Shown here piece by piece: positions 46,312 through 54,946 of a stretch of 64,000 bases of DNA; positions within the stretch are counted from its first letter, which is position 1; the number at the start of each line of letters is the position of its first letter. The notes beneath the pieces were generated by a model, which was not told the origin of the DNA, ran no database searches, and saw only the letters and a list, made by a program, of their open reading frames with translations. Origin of the DNA: Ceratopteris richardii (lineage: Eukaryota > Streptophyta > Polypodiopsida > Polypodiales > Pteridaceae); contig CM035406.1 of the NCBI GenBank assembly GCA_020310875.1, positions 228,098,942 through 228,162,941 of the forward strand, read 5' to 3'. A program made the translations under genes and the position numbers.

Positions 46312-47109
46312 CTAAGGCTCTGTGTGGTGTTCTGTATCTATTCGATCATGTTCATCGGGATAAAAAGGGGGGGACCAGTGTAGCTGCTTAGCCTTTACTG
46401 ATTGGACAAAATTAAATATAGCAGCTAGATAGGCTGCTAGTCTGCTGTTGGTGTGGGAGCTTCTCTTATCCCTGACAATGATTTGTGCGTAGAGGTGGTT
46501 ATACAGCCAATGTGTCCAGCTAACCGGACCTCCTTCTTCGGCATGTAATAGGGGGGAAAAATTTTCTTTCGACATTAAGTCGAATTTTACTAGTAAACAG
46601 AGCTTTTCTAAATACCATTTAAATTGTTCTCGTCGGTGATAGGTGGCATTTTTCAACATGTAATACCGTCGGGGGCCTTCATAGTCGCCAAATTCCTTCC
46701 TCAGATCCTCATTTGAACATTTAAGATATCGGGCGCCATCATAGAGTGGTAGTTTAAATACGGCTGAGACGAGCTAGGGCGAAAATCGTACCTAATTGAG
46801 AATGAAGCCGCTGGTTTGTTGCATGCTATGTAATTGGTCCTCTACATCGTCATTAGCAATCCACTGCTCCCATGGTAATTGGGCAAACTAGAGGAGCCCT
46901 ATCTTTCGTAGCCAGTCTTCATTCTTTTTCGACTTGATGTCGAGCTCGATTTTAAATTCGGTGGAGAATTTATGCTGAGTTCTTAGGGATGCAGAAGTTA
47001 CTGCGTCATCTGCATCGTCTTGGAGGGTAGTATCTGTTGTCGTTACCACGTGGGTCGGTGTAGGGGCGTGCTTTCTGAGTTGCCAGCGGAGAATGTCAGA
47101 TTCCGACAT
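46312..47109 (-). pseudogene. Second accessory globular protein (C/E family)
   Basis: Starts MSESDILRWQLRKHAP at 47109. The frame is interrupted by TAG at 46888, 46792 and 46774 but otherwise continues to the stop at 46312, about 265 codons. WLRKIGLL and FAQLPWEQW align with FLRIRGLVNFAELPW of the element B globular ORF. The later part (RREQFKWYLEKL, LYNHLYAQII, SRLAAYLAAIFNF) is helical and basic-aromatic. All three stops are where Gln fits. It may belong to the 'putative plant transposon protein' type; function unknown. Confidence 0.6.
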
Positions 47110-47206
47110 GCTTGGTTAAGGGTTGCTGAGAAGAATATGCTGGAAGTTGCTAACTGGCGCTGAATCTCGAAGAATACTAATGAAGAAAGCTATGCTCTGT
47201 ATACGC

Positions 47207-47214
47207 ATTTTATA
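47207..47214 (-). promoter_or_regulatory. TATA-like box before the second accessory pair
   Basis: TATAAAAT on the minus strand, about 100 bases before the ATG of the globular ORF at 47109, in a stretch without other coding signal. It could allow separate transcription of the accessory genes. Confidence 0.35.
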
Positions 47215-47270
47215 AACACCGGTGCTTGAACGGCCATTTGCTATACTGATTGTATGTCAGTAGGACATGA

Positions 47271-47284
47271 CTCTTCCCTCCCTT
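47271..47284 (-). other. Polypurine-like tract
   Basis: AAGGGAGGGAAGAG on the minus strand, about 155 bases after the coiled-coil stop. It looks like a polypurine tract but no LTR start follows directly, so its role is unclear. Confidence 0.3.
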
Positions 47285-47437
47285 GATAATATTTGTATCA
47301 GAGTAAAAATCATTATGCCGCGTGTTACACTGTAGATTGGTGCTAGACTGAACAAGACTTTTCATGTGCAAAAATGTCAGAAAACCAAAAGTTGATTATC
47401 ATATTCGTACATTATGAATTTGGATGGGCGAATATAC

Positions 47438-48328
47438 TTATTCTTCGATGAGACCTTCGAGATACATACTCCTAGCCGATCTAAATGTGCGAGCTATCTT
47501 TTTCTTAAGGGTTTCTAGTAGTTGTTTTAGCGTGTCGGGCTCTAAAACTTGCGCATCTATTCTAACAGAGCTAAGTGCGATTGCTTCGGTGAGCACGTTC
47601 TCGGCTTGGGTCTGCACAAAAGCTTCCTGTAGATAGAAATCGTTGGATAGTGCGGCGTCCCTGGAAGTCTTCATTTCGGTCAGTTTGGTCTTCAGCTCTG
47701 TAATATACTCCTTCTGGTTGCGCACTTGGTTGTCTTGGCGTTCAAACTGCTGGGTTTGGAAATCAAGAGTTTTCTTAAATGCATCTCGTTCTCTGCGCGT
47801 CTTGTCGATATCCTTGAGGTATTGTCCTTCCCTTATCAGCTGACGTTTTAGGATACTGTTAACTTCATTTGCGCATTCTTCGGCTCGCCGTAACTGTTCT
47901 TGGACTTGTTCGGTTGCTTTCTGTTGGTCTTGATTCTTTTGGATGGACTCCTGCAATTGAGTCTTTGTCTCTGCGATCAATTCTTCGAGAGAGGCGTTGA
48001 TATCTTCGTTTTCGTGGAGAGTGGTCTTCAGGGCTCTGATTTCTTCATGCGCGGCGTGTAGGAGTCGTTCTTTGGCTGCAAGTTTCTCAAGGGCGGCATC
48101 TCTTTGTTCTACTAGAGTCTGTTCTACCGAGAATTTGGCTTGGAGTGCTGCTAACTGTGTCTGTAGCTGATGATTCTCAGTCTTTATGGCTTCGATCTCT
48201 TCCTGGAGGGGGGTGATATCCGCTTCCAGTACGTCGACCTTATACTGGTATTCTGCCTTCAGATTGTCCGTGGCTTCCTGAAACTGTGCTGGCAGCTGGT
48301 GTGATAAATGCATGAGGAACTGCCCCAT
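47438..48328 (-). CDS. Accessory coiled-coil domain of element C, in frame with Pol
   Basis: 296 codons from MGQFLMHLSHQLPAQF to ARSMYLEGLIEE. Almost entirely heptad-rich coiled coil, ending in a basic conserved tail (LKKKIARTFRSARSMYLEG) shared with element B. The frame is the same as the upstream integrase frame; only TAG 48404-48406 separates them, and the 25 codons between are open. So in C this was probably the C-terminal domain of a Pol-coiled-coil fusion. Element B reads through the same place without a stop. Function unknown. Confidence 0.75.
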   Translation of the reverse strand: MGQFLMHLSHQLPAQFQEATDNLKAEYQYKVDVLEADITPLQEEIEAIKTENHQLQTQLAALQAKFSVEQTLVEQRDAALEKLAAKERLLHAAHEEIRALKTTLHENEDINASLEELIAETKTQLQESIQKNQDQQKATEQVQEQLRRAEECANEVNSILKRQLIREGQYLKDIDKTRRERDAFKKTLDFQTQQFERQDNQVRNQKEYITELKTKLTEMKTSRDAALSNDFYLQEAFVQTQAENVLTEAIALSSVRIDAQVLEPDTLKQLLETLKKKIARTFRSARSMYLEGLIEE

Positions 48329-48403
48329 GGAGGCTAGTTCGGAAAATACGTTGTGTGGTGGTGGTGGCTGATGAGGCTGAGAGGACGTATCGGTGAGTAG
48401 GTT

Positions 48404-50314
48404 CTAGGAGTTTGGCGGAGAGTAGTTAGGGGAGGAAGAGGAGGATGGTGTGGGTTCAGAACCGGGTTGGCGGGGTGGTTCCGGTGGGAGGTCGGGGTTG
48501 ACAGGTGGGGTGGGCAGAACAGAGTCAGTCGTAGTTACCTTGGCAACTATCTGTTGTTCAGCTTCTGTATGATTGATAGCTGCGATGAGTTCATCCAGTG
48601 CTTTTGTGGCGGAGTCCGGTTCGTCCTGTTGATGCTCGGATTCCTTTTCGGTGGATACTATCTCTGTCTCTGCTTGGTTTTGCTGGTCTTGTTGCTCTGT
48701 CGAAGTGTCGTTGTGTATTGAAGTGGCGGTGTCGTGGTATGTTTCTTCTTGTTTGTCTTCTTCGGCGTCTTGTTTCTTTCCGGCGGATCCTTGGACTTCA
48801 CTTTCTGAAGAGCTGATCCGGATTCGCTTAGTGCGGAAGAGTTGATTGATCTCTTCGTCGTCTTCTTCAGTTTCCTCGAGCGGTTGTGCTGATTCTTCGT
48901 GCCTAAGTGCTGGGCCTGTGGGTGGGGGTTGTGCCTGCAGGGCCTCTTCTTTGAGCGTCTCTAACTCCACAGCACCCCAATTCAACATCTTTTTAATTCG
49001 AAAAGGGCCTTCCCAGTGTGAGATCCATTTCCCTTTAGCTTGAGTAGACATTTGTGGTCTGTGTAAAAGAACTAAGTCACTTGGCTTCAAAGTTTTAGGC
49101 CATAAGTTGTTGTCATGAACTTCCTTTCTCTTGAACTGAATCTGTTCTAATTGTCTAGAGGCTAGAATCTGGGATTCTTCCAATTTATGCAAAGATGAGG
49201 GCCTATCTATGACTTTTGAGCTTCTCTTTGTTTGAACCCCATCAGTTCTGATCGAGCCATGTATGAGCTCAAATGGTTCTATGGGGGCTATCCCATAAAC
49301 CAGTTGGAATGGAGAAAACCCTGTTGTTTCTTTATAGGCTAATCTATATGCCCACAATGTACCAAGATAAGCTTTACCCCAGATGGCGGGTTGTAGCATA
49401 CATTCCTTCCGCACCATGGAAATCAACACCTTATTTGTGAACTCAGCTTGGTCATTTGCCCTGGGATAGTAAGAGCATGAAGTCCTATGAATAATTTTAT
49501 ACCTGTTGAAGATTTCGTGTAAAATCTTATTCACAAAGTGTGTTCCTTGGTCTGTGCAGATCTCCAAAGGACACCCAAATCTACAGAAAATATTGTTGAA
49601 TAAAAAATAAGCCACTATCTGTGCTGTGCAATCCGGTGAAGCAATTGCTTCGGCCCACTTTGTAGCATAGTCTGCTGCAATTAGTAAATATTTATATCCA
49701 TGTGGGAATGAGGGAGGATATATAGGTCCTACAAAATCCAATCCCCATTTCTCAAATGGTTGCCAATTTGTAGCTACTATTAGGGGGTTATTTCTCTGCT
49801 TGGTGGGTTTAGGGCCGCATCTTTGGCAGATTTCACATATCTTAGCCCTATCATTTGAGTCCCTAAAAAGGGTGGGCCACCATAATCCTGCATCTAGAAT
49901 TCTTTGGCCCATGATATGACCTGGAAGGTGCCCACCACCTGGACCTTCATGCACCGTTGTTAGGATATCCCATGTCTCCTCCTTTTGTATGCATTTCCTC
50001 AAACAACCATCTTTCCCATGCATGTATAGTTTGCCTTGAATAATTGTAAATGGTCTGCTGCTGATTAGTAGCCTCTTCTTTTGCACGGAGCTTGACTTTT
50101 CTGGGTACATTCCAGTTGTAATAAAATACTTTATGTCCTCATACCAACCTTGAGCTTGTATAGTAAACAAATTGGCATCTGGAAAATCATCATTTACCCC
50201 AATTGCTTGATCCATTATGTTAATCCGGGATAAGTGATCCGCCATGACATTTTCTTTACCTGGTCTATGGACTACAGAAAAATCAATTCCTGGAATAGCA
50301 ATAACCACCTCCAT
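48404..50314 (-). pseudogene. Integrase with acidic/proline-rich extension, element C
   Basis: 636 codons. Begins in the end of RNase H (VVHRPGKENVMADHLSRI), then the HHCC zinc module (H..GGGH...CEICQRC), the D,D,E core (GLDFVGP, CTDQGTHF, QAEFTNK), a chromatin-facing C-terminal domain (GKWISHWEGPF), then about 190 residues of acidic, Gln-rich and Pro-rich sequence with RIRISSSESEVQG and SSSSSPNYSPPNS, both conserved in element B. It ends at TAG 48404. NGQAE, usual in this family, reads NDQAE here; the Glu is kept. Confidence 0.88.
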
Positions 50315-50560
50315 ATTCTACCAGTTTCTTGTGGTTTGTTGAGTAAGTATTTGAGTGGTTGGTGATCAATTATAATAACAAATTTCACTCCCAATAAGTA
50401 ATGACGAAACTTTTGGACAACAAAAACCATGGCCAAGGCCTCCCTTTCTGTGGTGCTATAATTCCTTTCAGCCTTGGTCAAAATTCGACTGGCATATTGA
50501 ATTGGTCTGTCCACTTTAAATTCTTCACTGTGTTGGGTCAAAACTGCCCCCATGGCATAT
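50272..50560 (-). pseudogene. RNase H of element C, right part
   Basis: Starts at the LTR junction with (A)MGAVLTQHSEEF, continuing the protein cut at 44719 on the other strand. RNase H motifs: IQYASRILTKAERNYSTTERE and IIDHQPLKYLL. A missing T near 50285 shifts the frame into the integrase frame that starts at 50314. Confidence 0.88.
50556..50560 (-). other. Target duplication ATATG, right copy (inverted)
   Basis: CATAT on the plus strand, the reverse complement of 44715-44719, directly beside the LTR at 50561. Confidence 0.8.
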
Positions 50561-51634
50561 TGTTAGAGGGCCGCCGAATCAGGACGGATGAACCCGGACA
50601 GGTGCCTTAAATGTAAAAGTGCTGGACGACCGCCGAACAAGGACAAGAGTACGAGAACAGGGAGTTTAAATGAAAAAGAGAATCTTTCAGGGAACGCGCA
50701 GGTAACTGCAGAAGAGCGCACCCTTGTAAAAAATCCCCTATTTAAGGCAATGAAAAGAAAGAGCAGGCAGTCCTTGTTTTTTTGCGGGAATTGTAGCGTG
50801 TTGTCTGATTAAGTCTCAATGAGATTGCTATCACGTCTTGTGTGCGCGTATATGTTGTTGAAAGGATAAGTTCTGCTTGATCTGTTCCGTCTGTAGTCCT
50901 ACTAGTTGATTACACTCACCATAATACGGAATGAAGAATTAGTTGTATTGTGTGGCGAAGCTGTGCGGTGATGGTTAAGTATGATTTTGAGTGTGAACAA
51001 GCGTGACATGTTATTTGTTAGTTCTTCTGGGAAGTAAGTAGCGCGAAGAGTAATCGCGAATTAATTGTTTGTAGAGCCCTTGTGAGCGATTGGAGTTGTT
51101 ACTACACCATATATTTGCTGTTTACCTCGACTTCGGAAGATTAGTAGCTGTAACGGTTTGAGTATGAGTAGAACAGTGGCGGTGTATGTTTGTTGAGGAG
51201 ATTAATTGTTCGAATCCGCGTGACTTTAAGGCATACGATCTAATTGGCATACCTACCTACTTTGAAGAAGTACGCAGTAGGTAATTTTGTTATTGAAGTA
51301 TCTTTTGCGTGTAGAGTACGTAATCGGCCGACTACCCTCAGTCCTGTAGTTCTAATTCCAATACACTGAACAGACTTCCGTTGTTCAGGGACGGATACTG
51401 AGCTAAGGACGGAACGACCGTAAGATTGTGTGTTAAATTGGGAAAATAGTACAGGGCCTCTGTCTAACAGACCCCTACCACTCCCAAGAACCCACGTGGC
51501 TAAGAGAGGGATCGCGGTTAGAAGTATTTGGAACCGATCGAACGTGAAGTATCTGAATCGAAGTAGAGTAACGCTTAAACCCATAAATCAGTATCAGTTT
51601 AATCCATAAACGAGTAGCAGTCTAACATTTAACA
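50561..51634 (+). repeat. 5' LTR of element E
   Basis: 1074 bp, TGTTAGAGGG...CATTTAACA, with terminal TGTTA/TAACA. Positions 50660-51634 are repeated in inverted orientation at 44720-45694. A 114-codon ORF on the minus strand inside it has a near-identical twin in the other LTR; these are LTR sequence rather than genes. Confidence 0.93.
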
Positions 51635-51636
51635 TT

Positions 51637-51654
51637 TGGCACCGTCTGTGGGAA
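51637..51654 (+). other. Primer-binding site of element E
   Basis: TGGCACCGTCTGTGGGAA, two bases after the LTR end. It follows the TGGCGCCGTCTGTGGGAA form frequent in plant gypsy elements. Confidence 0.7.
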
Positions 51655-51840
51655 AGTGGCAACTGTTTACCAATCTCTGCGGTAAAGTAGCATTTGATTG
51701 CGAGTTACTTATGAGAAAGTGGCATTAAAGTGCTAAGCGGGTTGTAAGAAGCAAACATCCAGTAACATTTGATTTACTGACAGTAGCAACAGACCCAGAT
51801 TGTTGCAAACTGCTCAGATAGTATCACTGGGCAATGATAC

Positions 51841-53002
51841 ATGCCGGTTACTCGGTCTGGCGAAACGTATCCTAGGACCCAAACGACGGGAACAAGAAAA
51901 GTACAAAAAACAACTCTAGGAGAAGAAGGTATAACGCGACCTGACTCAGTGGTCGAGCAAGTTAAGGACGCTAGAATTAATTCCGGCCATATTTCGGTGG
52001 AACGATCAGCGCCTTTGGTACATGCTGGTGTCACCTCGACCCAGCCTAACCAAAGTATAGTGATTCCAGAATCTATCAATACGCCGCTAGAGATTAGACA
52101 AACTCTAGGAAAAGAAATTAGTAAAAGCGAAAAAACGCTACAGTCTGGCAGACTGTCAGCTCATTCCGGTGATATTTCGGTGATAGAAACACCAACTGGC
52201 GGTCAAGGATTAGCATTTTTTGCAGAATCCTCAGCCAGGCCCGCGTGTCTGGAAGAAAGATTTCCGATATTAGACATCCAGAAAGAAGGAGACCTATTCG
52301 AAGCTAAGGTCCGAAGTATCCTGGCAAAAACAGCACACCGGAAGGCACGCCATCCGGCGATCCAGATTCTGATAGTTCAACTAATCAACCTCAAGATACA
52401 GAAGAAGGACCGGAGACATCCACGATGAACGGACAACAACAACAACAACAGTTAGGTCAACCAAGGCCGCCTCCAACAGGAGTAACCTACACGAAATTCG
52501 GTGGATTCCCAGGAGATGACCCAGACGCTCATGTACGAACTTTTGAGATAAGTTATGCAGTTCTTAACCATCCACCAAATCAGGCGTACAAGGCCATTGT
52601 TTTTCAATCTACTCTGGTCAATGAAGCGGCTAGATGGCTTACGGCATACGACATTAATCATTTCGGTACCTATGAGGCAGTACAAGATGCCTTTCTACAA
52701 CAATTCAGACTAAAGAAGAATCCTGCTGAAATCTTTGAGTATCTACAGAGCAACCGACAGAAGGCAAATCAGACTGTCCAGGAATACGCTACTCTCTTCA
52801 GAACACATTTATGGCAGATACCACAGGCACATGCTAATCTACCTGATGACGTCATCTTAGAGGCTCAAGGCCTATCATCAACACAAATGAAGATAATGGA
52901 TCACCTGGTGTTGAAGCTTAAGGTCAAGGACAAAGCATGGAAGCGCACCAAGGAAGTGGACACACAAGAAGAAGGAGCAAGTAGGGAGCTCCAAGAAGCA
53001 CA
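51841..53002 (+). pseudogene. Gag of element E, truncated by element F
   Basis: Begins MPVTRSGETYPRT (51841). The tail of this ORF to 52428 is probably out of frame: before ATG 52425 the second frame already reads a Ser/Asp/Glu-rich stretch, so a one-base shift near 52325-52340 (run of five A) joins them. The second part has the capsid motifs KFGGFPGDDPDAHVRTFE, NEAARWLTAYDI, AFLQQFRLKKNPAEIFEYL and VQEYATLFR, typical Retrotrans_gag. The frame ends where element F begins; zinc knuckles and Pol are not present in the window. Confidence 0.8.
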
Positions 53003-53534
53003 TGTCAAATTTTCAAAAGAAATCCCTACAAAAATAGTGATTTTTATCACTAAAAACCATTGTAAATACCATTTTTCATTTTTGTAACTCCATTTTGTCC
53101 AAGCCGAGGAGTCCTCGAGCTTGAGGAGTATTAGATCTACCATCCTACCAATTTTCATGATTTTTAGACTCCGTTTGAGCCCCCAAATAAGCCCTGGAAC
53201 CTATTTTTTAACTAGGCCGGACACTAGGTCTGGACAGGGCCAAAACCACTCAAAAACTATAAAAAGGGCTGGAGAGCTCATTTTTGAGGTTAGCTTGTTG
53301 TAGATTTCAGTTTTGTAAGAGAGCTCTTTGGTAATCGAAGCTTTCCATTGTTCCACTCTTTGCTCTTACCTTGTGCGCGTGTGTGTGTATGTGTGTGCAT
53401 GCTTATGTGCTTTCACTCACGCACTTGTGCCATCACTTGCTCGCGGTCTTCATACCGGTCCTCACGTCTCCACGGATTGACATTTATGAGGTGTATCTCC
53501 TCACGTTGGTACTCACCATTGTGCTAGAGTGACA
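53003..53534 (+). repeat. 5' LTR of element F
   Basis: Proposed from TGTCA at 53003 to TGACA at 53530-53534, 532 bp. It contains CTATAAAAAGG near 53258 and a TG-rich tract at 53378-53400. The right end is well fixed by the primer-binding site; the left end rests on the short inverted terminus and could lie up to about 150 bp further left. Confidence 0.6.
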
Positions 53535-53541
53535 CCAAATT

Positions 53542-53559
53542 TGGCGCCGTTGCCGGGGA
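53542..53559 (+). other. Primer-binding site of element F (tRNA-Asp type)
   Basis: TGGCGCCGTTGCCGGGGA is perfectly complementary to the usual plant tRNA-Asp 3' end and identical to the site described for Athila elements. Confidence 0.85.
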
Positions 53560-53844
53560 GAGAGCTTGGAGGACGAGCGTGTGACGGTAAGACGTGGAGT
53601 AGCGACGTTGGAAGGTGAAAAATCACCATTTTTCAGTTCAGTTTCTGAGTTTTTCTCCTTCTTCATCTTCATCATCATCACCATCTCCTTCCCTCTTCAT
53701 ATTCTCTGATTTTTTCCATTTTCGCCACTACATTCACTCGTTTTTTACTTGTGGCTGTGAGAAACAAGCTTAGGAGGAGCTGAGAACCAAAAGCGCTGAA
53801 GAAAATCACTTGGAAAACCTTTCAAAACTCCAAAAATTCAATTC

Positions 53845-54680
53845 AGTATCGCGTGGGCTGAAGCGACCTGCGCCTGGTATCGCGAGCATCATACTGTGAT
53901 TTTGGAGGGTGACTTTGCATCCACAGGCTGATAGGAGGGACAAGGAGGACACAAGGTACACAAACCTACAAAAATTTTTGAATTTGGGTGTGAAAATCTC
54001 CAAGTATCGTGTCCGGTTGAGATTTGGTATCGCGATACCAGAACTCCCGTGTATCGCGATACTTGTCGAGATATCGCATCGTGCATGCCCACTTGAGGTA
54101 TCGCGATACCACTCTGGTATCGTATCGTCAAGTGTTGGTATCGCGATCGCGGTCGCCCTGGTGGTATCGTATCGCGACGGTCACAGTATCGTATCGTTGA
54201 CCAAGTGGTATCGTATCGCCTGAGATTCGGGTATCGTATCGTGCCATCCTTGGTATCGTATCGTTGATTGTGCAGTATCGTATCGTCGGGTACTTATTTT
54301 GGTAACGCGATACCATTCTGGTATCGTGCCCTGAAGTTGGTATCGCGATCTTACCTTACCTAGCAGTATCGTATCGCCCACTTTCCCAAGGGTATCGCGA
54401 TACCATTCTGAGGTCGTATCGCCCTGGTCCTCTCGTATCGTATCGTCGAAGTTTTAGTATCGTATCGCCAAGACTAGTGGTGTCGTATCGCTTCCTTACC
54501 AGGAAGTGTATCGCGATACCATTTTTGGTGTCGTATCGTGGTAAAACCTTGGTACTGTATCGTGATGTTGGTATCGCGATTTCAGTAATCCCGGTGGTAT
54601 CGTGTCGTCTAAAGTGGTATCGTGTAAGAAAGAGGTATCGTATCGTGGGGAATCTGGTATCGTCTCGTCTGTTCTGAGCT
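53845..54680 (+). repeat. Leader array of TATCG palindromes in element F
   Basis: Over two dozen copies of GGTATCGTATCG and of the palindrome GGTATCGCGATACC, at about 20-25-bp spacing, between the primer-binding site and the Gag-Pol start. The sequence between copies varies. There is no long open frame through it. Densest at 54000-54670. Confidence 0.88.
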
Positions 54681-54946
54681 CCCAGAGTGATCCTGTTTCC
54701 CTGTTTTAACCCCCAAAACCCTGAACTGGCATAACTTTCTCATACGAAATCCGTTCGGAGTGATCTTGGGTTTGTTGGAAAGCTCGTGAGGAGTACAACA
54801 AAAACATCGACTGGTTATGTTAATATTAATACCAGGATTATTAGATAGGGTATTTTGAAGTTGACCCTCAGGAAAATTGGAAAACCAAGGTGTTCCAAAG
54901 GATTTTGAGCAATAGAAGAGAACTTTGGGACTAGAAGCCAAGGCTT

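Larger units (their letters stand above)
50561..53002 (+). mobile_element. Element E: Ty3/gypsy element (family 2 relative), 5' part
   Basis: LTR, primer-binding site and gag on the plus strand, cut by element F at about 53003. It inserted into element C with target duplication ATATG; its other end is now the minus-oriented LTR at 44720. The remaining E sequence should lie beyond F, outside the window. Confidence 0.82.

Noticed and set aside
53990-54680. CRISPR-like appearance (short repeats with variable spacers).
   Set aside because: Plant nuclear context, irregular spacing, mixed repeat words, no cas genes; it is the leader of a retrotransposon.
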